From contig NZ_OU015319.1 of NCBI RefSeq assembly GCF_907163125.1, positions 2,666,001-2,730,000 on the forward strand: DNA of 64,000 nt. Direction: 5' to 3'. The notes beneath the pieces are model-generated. The model was not told the DNA's origin and searched no databases. It saw nothing but the letters and a program-made list of their open reading frames with translations. Below, in pieces: positions 43,019 to 51,001 of this stretch (the stretch's first letter is position 1; each line of letters begins with the position of its first letter). The translations under genes and the position numbers were made by a program. This DNA comes from Cloacibacterium caeni. GTDB taxonomy: Bacteria > Bacteroidota > Bacteroidia > Flavobacteriales > Weeksellaceae.

Positions 43019-43849
43019 TTATAATTCTAATATTACTTGACCATTTTTATCATAATTATAAGACCATTCACTTATATTTTCTGATGTAAGCATTGTGTCT
43101 TCATTGTAGGTTTTAGTTACAATTTTACGACAGTTATTTTTTGATAATCCTTGGTAAAAGTATTCATTAAAAATTAAGAGCCTTTTAAAAGGATTCTTTG
43201 CATTATCATAGTTGCTAAATATTTTCTCTGTACTATTTTTTGTAGGAATACCATTTTTAAGAGTAGTTTTTATTGAACTAACAAGGTTGCCATTATTATA
43301 ATTGAAAATTTCTTTATAGCTCAAGATAAAATCTGTGGGATCATTTGGGTCATAAGGATAATTTGGAAGCTTTGTTTCAATTTCAATTAATTGCCCTTCT
43401 TTATTGTACTTATAATAATAGTATTCGTCAAAAACAGGGCTTGATTTAAATAATTTATTTGATTCTATAACTCTTCCAATATTGTCAGTTTTGTATTCTT
43501 TTACATCTGGAGATACATATATATTTGTATCATCACTTTTTTTAGTTACAATAATTTTATTAGGAAGATAATTTATATCTGTAATAACTGCATTTGAAAA
43601 AATACCTAAAGCTCCAGATGAAGTAGGAGCAGAAACTTGCCCTCCTTTTCTTTTTATTACTCTTCCTTGATTGTCATAAATAAAATAGTAATTGAAGTCA
43701 GAATTTGGCATAATAAAATCATACCTTAAATAAGGCAATAATATGCCGATTTTTTCTGGTTTTAAGTCCTCTTCAATTGTGATAGATTCATTATCTCTAG
43801 AACAAGATATATATGATAATAAAATAAAAAAATATAAATAAAACTTCAT
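43019..43849 (-). CDS. Lipoprotein with YD-like repeats
   Basis: 276 residues with lipobox (LLSYISC then S). The mature part has several YD-type repeats: FIYDNQGRVIKRKG, KTDNIGRVIESN, KYNKEGQLIEIE, FNYNNGNLVSS and SYNYDKNGQVILEL. Such lipoproteins are frequent and variable in Chryseobacterium relatives, usually as strain-specific paralogues, without a known role. A TAnnTTTG element is on the minus strand at 43867-43874, just upstream of the start. Confidence 0.75.
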   Translation of the reverse strand: MKFYLYFFILLSYISCSRDNESITIEEDLKPEKIGILLPYLRYDFIMPNSDFNYYFIYDNQGRVIKRKGGQVSAPTSSGALGIFSNAVITDINYLPNKIIVTKKSDDTNIYVSPDVKEYKTDNIGRVIESNKLFKSSPVFDEYYYYKYNKEGQLIEIETKLPNYPYDPNDPTDFILSYKEIFNYNNGNLVSSIKTTLKNGIPTKNSTEKIFSNYDNAKNPFKRLLIFNEYFYQGLSKNNCRKIVTKTYNEDTMLTSENISEWSYNYDKNGQVILEL

Positions 43850-43866
43850 GATTTATTAATTTTATA

Positions 43867-43874
43867 CAAAAATA
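43867..43874 (-). promoter_or_regulatory. Candidate -7 element for the YD-repeat lipoprotein gene
   Basis: Reads TATTTTTG on the minus strand, 17 bases before the ATG. No -33 TTG is evident. Confidence 0.5.
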
Positions 43875-43913
43875 TAAAAAATTCCTTGGAGTTTTTTGAA
43901 GTTTTAGTTTAAT

Positions 43914-44555
43914 TTATTTCATAACTACTTTCTCCCCACCAAATTTAGGTTCAATCCCTAATGTAAAATCTACAAAAACTTTAACCCTAGCAAAGTATTC
44001 TCTTATTTTGGTTTTGAAACCGAAGTATTTATTAACATCTTTTGCATTAAAACCATAGGCTTCAATTCCGTATTTTCTAGCAAGAAAGATTGCTCTTTCG
44101 TTGTGGAATTTCTGTGAAATGATGATGAAAGAATTTTGTCCGAAAATTTCTTTAGCTCTCACTACAGAATCTAAAGTTCTAAAACCTGCGAAATCCAGCA
44201 CGATTTTATCAGCTGGGATTCCTCTTTTTATCAATTCAGCTTGCATATCTTCTGGTTCGCTGTAATTTTTTGTAGAATTATCTCCGCTAATCAAAATATA
44301 TTGTATTTTCCCTGATTTATAGAGCTGTTCGGTGGCATCTATTCTGTTGAAAAAATAGAGATTTTTCCATCCATTTTTTAAAAATTTGCCAGTTCCTAGC
44401 AGTAAGCCCACTTTTTCGTTGGGTAGTTTTTGAATATCATAAGTAACTAAATCCTTGGTTTCAGATTCTATTTTATAATTTGCCCAAAAGATAAAAAGGA
44501 CTGAGATTCCGAAGAAAATCAGACCAAAATATATTATTTTTTTTAATGTTTTCAT
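43914..44555 (-). CDS. YdcF/SanA-like DUF218 membrane protein
   Basis: 213 residues with one N-terminal membrane helix (IIYFGLIFFGISVLFIFWANY) and a DUF218 domain: VGLLLGTGKFLKNG, YKSGKIQYILISGDN, AELIKRGIPADKIVLDFAG and IISQKFHNERAIFLARKYGI. SanA-type proteins affect envelope permeability in E. coli; the molecular activity is not settled. It starts 3 bases after the lspA stop, so the two are co-transcribed. Confidence 0.88.
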   Translation of the reverse strand: MKTLKKIIYFGLIFFGISVLFIFWANYKIESETKDLVTYDIQKLPNEKVGLLLGTGKFLKNGWKNLYFFNRIDATEQLYKSGKIQYILISGDNSTKNYSEPEDMQAELIKRGIPADKIVLDFAGFRTLDSVVRAKEIFGQNSFIIISQKFHNERAIFLARKYGIEAYGFNAKDVNKYFGFKTKIREYFARVKVFVDFTLGIEPKFGGEKVVMK

Positions 44556-44558
44556 TCT

Positions 44559-45182
44559 TTACAATTCAAATCCATTAGGAAAAGCTTTCCTCTTGAAAAT
44601 AAGTAAGAAAATGGCACCAATGGTGATTGCGGAATCGGCTACATTAAAAATGTAACTGAAAAATTCAAAATGCTTTCCAAAAAGATTGAATGAGAACATA
44701 GGAAAATGAAACATGTCTACTACACAACCTTTCATGAAATGTGAATAGCCTTTCCCGAATTCTGTAAATTGAGAAATCCCGTCATAACCAATCCATCTAT
44801 CAATCGTTGAGTCATAAACCATTCCAGAATCGAAAATTAATCCGTAGAACATTCCGTCAATCAAGTTTCCGATGGCTCCAGCAAAAATCATAGACATCGG
44901 GATTAGTAAATAATTAGAAGCGCCTTCTTTGAGCCATTTTCTAAAAAGATAAATCATTCCTCCAATTAAGAAAATTCTGATGATGACAAGTGCATATTTG
45001 CCGAGTAAACCACCGAATTGTAAACCATAAGCCATTCCGGGATTTTCTACGAAAGTGAATCTCCACCAATCTTGCCCGAAAACTTCTATGCTTTCATTGA
45101 GATTAAAATGAGTTTTTACGTAAATTTTAGACAGTTGGTCGATTAATAAAACGATAAAAGTAACAAGTACGATTTTTTTCAT
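44559..45182 (-). CDS. lspA: Lipoprotein signal peptidase (signal peptidase II)
   Basis: 207 residues, four membrane helices. Aspartic-protease residues are in GAIGNLIDGMFYGLIFD and FNVADSAITIGAIFLLI, with NPGMAYGL between. It cleaves prolipoprotein signal peptides at the lipid-modified Cys, and this genome region is rich in such proteins. The loop between helices 3 and 4 is longer than in E. coli, as usual in Bacteroidota. The start overlaps the stop of the small 45182-45382 gene by one base. Confidence 0.93.
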   Translation of the reverse strand: MKKIVLVTFIVLLIDQLSKIYVKTHFNLNESIEVFGQDWWRFTFVENPGMAYGLQFGGLLGKYALVIIRIFLIGGMIYLFRKWLKEGASNYLLIPMSMIFAGAIGNLIDGMFYGLIFDSGMVYDSTIDRWIGYDGISQFTEFGKGYSHFMKGCVVDMFHFPMFSFNLFGKHFEFFSYIFNVADSAITIGAIFLLIFKRKAFPNGFEL

Positions 45183-45382
45183 TATAATCCTGGTTTTGGT
45201 TTTTCTTTAAAATTTTTAGTGGCTTTTACCGCTTTTTTAGCTGAAATTTTCTTTTCTACAAAAGGGTTTGTTTTATTATTTCTGGTGTGAAATTTTTCAT
45301 ATTTAATTCCCATTTCCTTCATTACACTTTTCAGTGCATTGAGTTCCATTTGGTTTTTTAGGTGAACGATAAGTGATTCCAT
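45182..45382 (-). CDS. Small DUF2683-like protein
   Basis: 66 residues, no signal peptide. MESLIVHLKNQMELNALKSV followed by a Lys-rich tail (KKISAKKAVKATKNFKEK) fits small conserved proteins of the DUF2683 type in Bacteroidota. Function unknown. It is coupled to lspA by a one-base stop/start overlap, so both are in one operon. Confidence 0.72.
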   Translation of the reverse strand: MESLIVHLKNQMELNALKSVMKEMGIKYEKFHTRNNKTNPFVEKKISAKKAVKATKNFKEKPKPGL

Positions 45383-45436
45383 TTTTTGGTTTATTTAAAA
45401 GCATTAAAACTTTACAATTTGATAACGCTTATTGAT

Positions 45437-45679
45437 TTATTTTTTAGATAATTCTTCTAATCTTTTTCGGTCTTTTTCGCTTAAATCTGAAATTCCGTTT
45501 TCTCCTATTTTGCTTAAGAGTTGGTCAATTTCTTTTTCTCTTTCGCGTTTAGCAGCGTTATATTTATCGTCTATGGTGTAGTTTTTAGTTTTGTCAGGAT
45601 TTATTTTTTCTTTGATGTCTTTTCTAAAGAAAAAGATAAAAATGACTGCAATGGCAAGGATTAGAAATAAAAGTTCCAT
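45437..45679 (-). CDS. Small membrane protein with DUF6576-like tail
   Basis: 80 residues: an N-terminal membrane helix (MELLFLILAIAVIFIFFF) and a charged cytoplasmic tail with the pattern KREREKEIDQLLSKIGENG then LSEKDRKRLEELSK. This tail is also found at the C-terminus of rhomboid-like proteins in the phylum. Function unknown. Located between the DUF2683-like gene and the dksA-like gene. Confidence 0.7.
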   Translation of the reverse strand: MELLFLILAIAVIFIFFFRKDIKEKINPDKTKNYTIDDKYNAAKREREKEIDQLLSKIGENGISDLSEKDRKRLEELSKK

Positions 45680-45775
45680 AGTTGATGGTATAAAAATATA
45701 AAATGCACAAAGTACAATGAATCTTTTTCAAAACACATTATACATTGCACATTATACGTTGTACAAAGTACAAAT
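45680..45775. repeat. Short AT-rich direct repeats
   Basis: The motif ACATTATAC and variants of TTGTACAAAGTACAA recur in this gap (for example ACATTATACATTGCACATTA). The gap is shorter than 100 bases and contains no gene. Confidence 0.4.
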
Positions 45776-46156
45776 TTATCTTTGCATATTTTTCGCTTCA
45801 ATGCTTAATGTAGCATGAGGAACCGCCATTAATCTTTCTTTTGGGATTAATTTGCCAGTCACTCTACAAACGCCGTAAGTTTTGTTTTCAATTCTTATTA
45901 GGGCGTGTTTTAGGTCACGAATGAATTTTTCTTGTCTTCCAGCCAAAATAGAATTTTGCTCTTTGCTTAGCGTTTCTGCTCCTTCTTCGAAAGCTTTGAA
46001 GGTAGGAGAAGTGTCATCTGTACCATTATTTTGGTCATTGATGAAACTTTCGTTAATAAGGGCTAAATCTTTTTCAGCCTTTGCTATTTTGTCTTGTATG
46101 ATTTTCTTAAATTCTTGTAAATCAGCGTCACTATATCTTACTCTTTCTTCTGCCAT
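45776..46156 (-). CDS. TraR/DksA-family protein lacking most zinc cysteines
   Basis: 126 residues. N-terminal coiled-coil helices (DLQEFKKIIQDKIAKAEKDL and SKEQNSILAGRQEKFIRDL) and the DksA-type C-terminus YGVCRVTGKLIPKERLMAVP followed by ATLSIEAKNMQR. Only one of the four zinc cysteines remains (the C in YGVC), so a zinc finger cannot form. This variant is usual in Flavobacteriia. DksA-type proteins bind RNA polymerase in the secondary channel. It starts 5 bases after ileS and is transcribed with it. Confidence 0.85.
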   Translation of the reverse strand: MAEERVRYSDADLQEFKKIIQDKIAKAEKDLALINESFINDQNNGTDDTSPTFKAFEEGAETLSKEQNSILAGRQEKFIRDLKHALIRIENKTYGVCRVTGKLIPKERLMAVPHATLSIEAKNMQR

Positions 46157-46161
46157 CTTTG

Positions 46162-49100
46162 TTATATTTTTTCAATATTAACATTAAATTTAACTTCGTC
46201 AATTTCGATTTCTTCAAAATTTGCGAGTGAAATTACAAATTCTATTTTATCTGACAATACTTCTGTACAAATATATTGTTCATTGTTAGTAAGTTCTTTT
46301 CTAAACGGACAGTTTTCTTCTAATCTGATTGAAATTCTGTCTGTTAGGTCGAAATCTTTGTCTTTTCTTAAATTCTGAACTCTATTGATGAATTCTCTTG
46401 CAATTCCTTCAGATTTTAATTCATTTGTAATGGTTAAATCAAGCGCTACCGTTGTTTTTCCTTCGCTAGCAACCGTCCAACCTGGGATGTCTTTCGTAGA
46501 AATTTCTACATCTTCCAAACCGATTTCATAACCTGCAATGGTCATTTTTCCTTCTTTTTCAATGGTGGAAATTTGCTCCGAAGTCATATTAGTAATTTCA
46601 CCAGCGACCGTTTTCATGTCTTTTCCTAGTCTTTGACCTAAAGATTTGAAATTCGGCTTAATTTGTTTTACAATTAAATGACTTGCTTCTTCTGCATTAA
46701 TTAATTGTAATTCTTTTACATTCACTTCTTGTTTGATGAGTTCCGAAACTGCTAAAATTTGCTCTTCCGTTTTCTTGTCTAGAACAGGAATCATTACTTT
46801 TTGAAGTGGTTGACGAACCTTCACGTTTTCTTTCTTTCTCAAAGAGAAAACCATAGATGTGATGGTTTGTGCCAAATGTGTTTTTTCTACCAAATTTTGG
46901 TCGATTAAGCTTTCATCAACTTTCGGAAAATCTGTTAAGTGAACAGATTCTGCTGCGTCTTTTCCAGTAACCGCGTTCAAATCTTGGTACAATTGGTCCA
47001 TAAAGAAAGGAGCAATTGGCGCCGAAATTTTCGCGACAGTTTCTAAACAAGTATATAAAGTTTGGTAAGCAGAAATTTTGTCTTCAGAATAATCTCCTTT
47101 CCAGAAACGTCTTCTGCACAATCTTACATACCAGTTACTTAAATTGTCATTCACGAAATTATTAATCGCTCTTGCCACTTTCGTAGGTTCGTAATCTTCG
47201 TAGAATTCTGTAACATCTTTTACCAATAAATTGAGTTCAGATAAAATCCAACGGTCAATTTCTGGGCGATTTTCAACTTCTTTTTCAGAATAATTGAATC
47301 CATCAACATTCGCGTACAAACTGAAGAAAGAATAAGTGTTATAAAGCGTTCCGAAGAATTTTCTACGAACTTCATCAATTCCTTCTAAGTCAAATTTTAA
47401 ATTTTCCCAAGGATTGGCGTTAGAAATCATGTACCAACGCGTCGCATCAGGTCCATATTTTTGTAAAGTTTCAAAAGGGTCGATTGCATTTCCGAGACGT
47501 TTAGACATTTTTTGTCCGTTTTTGTCAAGGACTAAACCGTTGGAAACCACATTTTTATAAGCAATAGAATCGAAAACCGTAGTTCCAATTGCGTGAAGTG
47601 TGTAGAACCAACCTCTAGTTTGGTCTACTCCTTCTGCAATAAAATCTGCCGGAAAAGCTTTTCCGCTGTCAATCATTTCCTTATTTTCGAAAGGATAATG
47701 CAATTGTGCATAAGGCATAGAACCAGAATCAAACCAAACATCTATCAAATCAGATTCACGTTTCATTGGTTTTCCAGTTTCTGAAACCAAAGTGATGGCG
47801 TCAACTATATTTTTGTGTAAATCTATTTTTGCATAATTTTCAGCAGACATATTTCCTACTTCAAAATCTTTGAAAGGATTTTCGGTCATAAAACCTGCAT
47901 CTATAGATTTTTGAATTTCATTCACCAATTCTTCTACAGAACCAATAACTTTTTGCTCTTTCAAATCTTCGCTTCTCCAGATTGGCAAAGGAATTCCCCA
48001 ATATCTTGAACGAGAAAGATTCCAATCGTTTACATTTTCTAACCAGTTGGCAAATCTTCCTTCACCTGTAGATTTTGGTTTCCAATTAATGGTTTCATTG
48101 AGTTCTACCAAACGATTTCTCACGGAAGTCATTTTTACAAACCAAGAATCCAAAGGATAATACAGCACTGGTTTATCAGTTCTCCAACAATGCGGATAAC
48201 TGTGAACATATTTCTCTACTTTGAAGGCCTTATTTTCGGTTTTTAACAAAATTGCGAGTTCTACATCCCAAGATTTTTCGGGAGCAGTTCCTTCGTCGTA
48301 ATATTCGTTTTTAATATATTTTCCGCTGAAAATTTCAGGAACGTTTTCGCCTTTTAAAAATCTTCCGGTTAAATCTACCAACGGAACAAGATTATCATTT
48401 TCATCTTTTACCAACATTGGCGGAATTCCGTTTTCTTGGGCAACTCTGTTGTCATCTGCACCGAAAGTTGGCGCAATGTGTACAATTCCCGTTCCGTCTT
48501 CCGTAGTTACAAAATCTCCGATGATTACACGGAATGCTTGATCTGGATTTTCTGCTGGTAAAAACCAAGGAATCAATTGTTCATAAGTAGTTCCTGCTAA
48601 ATCTTCCCCTGTAAATTCTGCTAAAATTTGGTAAGGAATGGTTTTACTTTCAGAAGTGTAATTGGCGAAGTCTTCATCTGTTCCTTCTACAAATTTTTTC
48701 CCGAATTGTTTTTCCAATAACGGACGAGCCAAAATGATATTAATCGGCTCAAAAGTATATTGATTGAAGGTTTTTACCAAAACATATTCTATGTCTCTAC
48801 CAACTGCAAGAGCTGTGTTAGAAGGCAAAGTCCAAGGGGTAGTTGTCCAAGCAAGAATACTTAGATTCGAGATTTGAGATTCGAGATTTGAGATTTTTTC
48901 TGAAGCTTTTTCAGAAAGATTTTTTACAGAAAACTGAGCAACAACCGTAGTGTCAGAAACATCTCTGTACGTTCCTGGTTGATTCAATTCGTGAGAAGAA
49001 AGTCCAGTTCCCGCTTTTGGAGAATATGGCTGAATAGTGTAACCTTTGTACAATAAATCTTTGTTGTACAATTGTTTGAGTAACCACCAAACTGTTTCCA

Positions 49101-49569
49101 TATATTTTGGTTCGTAGGTAATGTAAGGATTGTCTAAATCTACCCAATAACCAATTTTTTCGGTAAGGTCGTTCCAAACGTCTGTATAACGCATTACAGC
49201 ATTTCTACACGCTTGGTTATATTCTTCAACGGTAATTTTTTTACCGATGTCTTCTTTGGTAATTCCGAGTTCTTTTTCTACACCTAGTTCTACAGGTAAA
49301 CCATGCGTGTCCCAACCAGCTTTACGGAAAACTTGCTTTCCGTTTTGCGTTTGATAACGGCAAAAAATATCCTTTAATGCTCTCGCCATTACGTGGTGAA
49401 TTCCCGGCATTCCGTTTGCAGAAGGCGGTCCTTCGTAAAAAACGTATTCAGGTTTTCCCTCGCGTGTTTCTACGGATTTTTTAAAGGTTTGATTGGTTTT
49501 CCAAAAATTGGCAACGTTTTCTGCTACAGCATTTAGGTTAAGTTGCTTGTATTCTGTGAACTTCTTCAT
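46162..49569 (-). CDS. ileS: Isoleucyl-tRNA synthetase
   Basis: 1135 residues, class I. HIGH-type motif in GPPSANGMPGIHHVMARAL (about residue 50-68), editing domain with LAWTTTPWTLPSNTALAVG (near 237), catalytic KMSKRLGNAIDPFETL (near 690) and a C-terminal anticodon domain without the zinc finger of E. coli IleS. The size and motif spelling resemble the long, eukaryote-like type of enzyme, which tends to resist mupirocin; that is inference. In front of the editing motif the protein contains SNLESQISNLS, encoded by a perfect 14-bp tandem repeat (48863-48890) that looks like a repeat inserted in frame. Confidence 0.95.
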   Translation of the reverse strand: MKKFTEYKQLNLNAVAENVANFWKTNQTFKKSVETREGKPEYVFYEGPPSANGMPGIHHVMARALKDIFCRYQTQNGKQVFRKAGWDTHGLPVELGVEKELGITKEDIGKKITVEEYNQACRNAVMRYTDVWNDLTEKIGYWVDLDNPYITYEPKYMETVWWLLKQLYNKDLLYKGYTIQPYSPKAGTGLSSHELNQPGTYRDVSDTTVVAQFSVKNLSEKASEKISNLESQISNLSILAWTTTPWTLPSNTALAVGRDIEYVLVKTFNQYTFEPINIILARPLLEKQFGKKFVEGTDEDFANYTSESKTIPYQILAEFTGEDLAGTTYEQLIPWFLPAENPDQAFRVIIGDFVTTEDGTGIVHIAPTFGADDNRVAQENGIPPMLVKDENDNLVPLVDLTGRFLKGENVPEIFSGKYIKNEYYDEGTAPEKSWDVELAILLKTENKAFKVEKYVHSYPHCWRTDKPVLYYPLDSWFVKMTSVRNRLVELNETINWKPKSTGEGRFANWLENVNDWNLSRSRYWGIPLPIWRSEDLKEQKVIGSVEELVNEIQKSIDAGFMTENPFKDFEVGNMSAENYAKIDLHKNIVDAITLVSETGKPMKRESDLIDVWFDSGSMPYAQLHYPFENKEMIDSGKAFPADFIAEGVDQTRGWFYTLHAIGTTVFDSIAYKNVVSNGLVLDKNGQKMSKRLGNAIDPFETLQKYGPDATRWYMISNANPWENLKFDLEGIDEVRRKFFGTLYNTYSFFSLYANVDGFNYSEKEVENRPEIDRWILSELNLLVKDVTEFYEDYEPTKVARAINNFVNDNLSNWYVRLCRRRFWKGDYSEDKISAYQTLYTCLETVAKISAPIAPFFMDQLYQDLNAVTGKDAAESVHLTDFPKVDESLIDQNLVEKTHLAQTITSMVFSLRKKENVKVRQPLQKVMIPVLDKKTEEQILAVSELIKQEVNVKELQLINAEEASHLIVKQIKPNFKSLGQRLGKDMKTVAGEITNMTSEQISTIEKEGKMTIAGYEIGLEDVEISTKDIPGWTVASEGKTTVALDLTITNELKSEGIAREFINRVQNLRKDKDFDLTDRISIRLEENCPFRKELTNNEQYICTEVLSDKIEFVISLANFEEIEIDEVKFNVNIEKI
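48863..48890. repeat. 14-bp perfect tandem duplication inside ileS
   Basis: AGATTCGAGATTTG occurs twice back to back, followed by a third partial AGATT. It codes on the minus strand for part of SNLESQISNLS just before the conserved editing-domain motif. Confidence 0.75.
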
Positions 49570-49669
49570 TATATCTCGGTTTCTACTGTTAAAATTTAAG
49601 TGTGCGAATATAATGAATTTTCGTGGATTTTTTATTAATTTTTGGTTAAAAATATTGGTTTTAAGTGAG

Positions 49670-50155
49670 TTAAGACGTACTTTCTTTTCGGAAAAGATTC
49701 AATAAATAGAAAAATGTAAAACCAAAACTAATCGCTAACAAAGTGGCGAAAATAAAACTTCCCACGACGTATTGTAACAAGTTGTGTTTTACCATTTCTA
49801 AATTCAATTCTTGATGAGAAAAATCGGTTTTTCCTTCCACGAAAAACGAACCGAAAAACATAGAAATCCCTATAATAAAAGGTGCTAAAGGAGCAATGCT
49901 AACTTGAGAGAAAACGAAGGATAAAAATTTATTCAGTTTAAAAACTGTTGCCAATGAAAGCGCTAAAACAGTATGAAATCCCCAAAAAGGAGAAATTCCA
50001 ATAAAAATTCCTAAGGCGATAGAAAGTGCTTTACTTTTGTTGTCTCCATCACTTTCTAAGATATTTTCTTTGAAAAGTCTTTTAATACCTTTCCTGCGAA
50101 AATATCGATAGAATACTTTCTGACTTTTAATGGAATTTTGAATGAAGTTTTTCAA
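49670..50155 (-). CDS. DUF2062 membrane protein
   Basis: 161 residues with hydrophobic helices in the C-terminal two thirds. The DUF2062 signature is present: IALGIFIGISPFWGFHTVLAL and PLAPFIIGISMFFGSF. The family is often fused to or near glycosyltransferases, but its activity is unclear. The start is a TTG at 50155, because an in-frame stop lies upstream and no ATG precedes the conserved part. A TATTTTTG element lies 22 bases upstream on the minus strand, so it may have its own promoter. Ends before ileS. Confidence 0.82.
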   Translation of the reverse strand: MKNFIQNSIKSQKVFYRYFRRKGIKRLFKENILESDGDNKSKALSIALGIFIGISPFWGFHTVLALSLATVFKLNKFLSFVFSQVSIAPLAPFIIGISMFFGSFFVEGKTDFSHQELNLEMVKHNLLQYVVGSFIFATLLAISFGFTFFYLLNLFRKESTS

Positions 50156-50176
50156 TAAAATAAGATTTGGATCCTA

Positions 50177-50184
50177 CAAAAATA
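50177..50184 (-). promoter_or_regulatory. Candidate -7 element for the DUF2062 gene
   Basis: Reads TATTTTTG on the minus strand. Confidence 0.45.
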
Positions 50185-50229
50185 GTAGAATTTAGTGCAG
50201 TTGTACCTTTTGAAAATGTTAAATAAATG

Positions 50230-50628
50230 CTATTTATTTTTGATGTGATAATAAGCATTGTACACATAACACCCTACACAGAAATTGAAAAACGCTTCCA
50301 GACCTGCGCAAATCAGCAAAATTCCGCTTACAATAAGACTGTTGATTTCGAGAAGATTAAAAACCAATAATGTAAATGAAAAAATAAATCCGACTTGTGC
50401 AGCAAATTGTTTTGGTGGAAAATAAATGGGTTTTTGTTCTAAATTAAAAATCGAAACTATTTTCTCAGCTAAAAATCCTAAAACACTCCATTTTCCGTAT
50501 CCAGAACCTCTCAAAGCAAAATCTATTAATAGAAAAAGAGGAATCCAAACGGAATGAGTTGTGATGTATAAAATGGTTAAGATAAATACTAAAAATGCGG
50601 TTATTCTGATTTTGTTTTCTGTGGGCAT
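50230..50628 (-). CDS. DUF4395 membrane protein
   Basis: 132 residues, four hydrophobic segments. The DUF4395 pattern is clear: IRITAFLVFILTILYI, PLFLLIDFALRG, KPIYFPPKQFAAQVGFIF and AGLEAFFNFCVGCYVYN. The C-terminal CVGC pair is conserved in the family, which often occurs near sulfur-transfer or thioredoxin genes in other bacteria (recalled, not checked). Here the gene starts 27 bases after an attenuator-type terminator that is preceded by a Cys-rich leader peptide, so its expression should depend on charged tRNA-Cys. Confidence 0.85.
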   Translation of the reverse strand: MPTENKIRITAFLVFILTILYITTHSVWIPLFLLIDFALRGSGYGKWSVLGFLAEKIVSIFNLEQKPIYFPPKQFAAQVGFIFSFTLLVFNLLEINSLIVSGILLICAGLEAFFNFCVGCYVYNAYYHIKNK

Positions 50629-50655
50629 AAATAAAAAATTTTTAAAAAATTAAAT

Positions 50656-50680
50656 AAAAAAAGTCCTCATTTCGAGGACT
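50656..50680 (-). terminator. Attenuator terminator upstream of the DUF4395 gene
   Basis: On the minus strand AGTCCTC pairs with GAGGACT around a 5-nt loop, followed by seven T. No complete protein gene lies upstream except the 14-codon leader, so this terminator acts inside the leader of the DUF4395 gene. Confidence 0.82.
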
Positions 50681-50761
50681 CAGTGATATATGATAACATG
50701 TGTGTTTTTTAAAAAATATATAACCTAATCTGTCCTCTTTTGGTTTTTAAAAGGACAACAG
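50656..50761 (-). promoter_or_regulatory. Candidate Cys-dependent transcription attenuator
   Basis: Four segments can pair in two ways on the minus strand. Segment 1, TGTCCTTTT, covers the third Cys, Pro and Phe codons of the leader. Segment 2 is AAGAGGACA (50731-50739), segment 3 GTCCTC (50662-50668 region) and segment 4 GAGGAC. Pairs 1:2 (9 bp with one U-G) and 3:4 (terminator) are compatible. Segment 2 can instead pair with 3 through GAGGAC/GTCCTC and prevent the terminator. A ribosome stalled at Cys codons would cover segment 1 and favour read-through. This is the classic attenuator layout. Confidence 0.7.
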
Positions 50762-50769
50762 CAATTCAT
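50725..50769 (-). CDS. Cys-rich leader peptide MNCCCPFKNQKRTD
   Basis: 14 codons, ATG at 50769 to TAG at 50725. Codons 3-5 are TGC TGT TGT, three cysteines in a row, followed by Pro. The ATG is preceded by an A-rich stretch, as is usual for starts in this phylum. The segment is not a shadow of another gene. Its place directly before mutually exclusive hairpins suggests that translation of the Cys run is what is sensed. Confidence 0.7.
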   Translation of the reverse strand: MNCCCPFKNQKRTD

Positions 50770-50979
50770 TTTTTTGAATTTTTGTAAAAGTAGATGTTGA
50801 GGTTTCCATATTTTAGTATTGCAAAAACAAATCATTGTCAGAATTTCATCAAATTAAATGCCAAGAAAAACCAACTTCTTATTATAGAAAAAATGAATGA
50901 AACGAAGATAAAATACTTTATTTGAAGAAAAGATAAACGTAAGAAAATTGCTAAAAACGATTGTTTAAAAAAAAGTTTC
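50770..50979. other. Intergenic region between the leader and topA promoter
   Basis: AT-rich. Must hold the minus-strand promoter for the leader RNA. The best minus-strand box is TACTTTTA near 50783-50790, one mismatch from TAnnTTTG; no -33 box was found. Confidence 0.35.
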
Positions 50980-50987
50980 TACTTTTG
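50980..50987 (+). promoter_or_regulatory. Candidate -7 element for topA
   Basis: Exact TACTTTTG, 14 bases before the ATG at 51002. A TTG lies 16 bases upstream, shorter than usual. Confidence 0.55.
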
Positions 50988-51001
50988 CAAAAATTTTGTG
51001 C

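Noticed and set aside
45182-45679. Toxin-antitoxin pair formed by the two small genes
   Set aside because: One is DUF2683-like and coupled to lspA, the other is a membrane protein in a separate reading unit; no toxin motif is visible.
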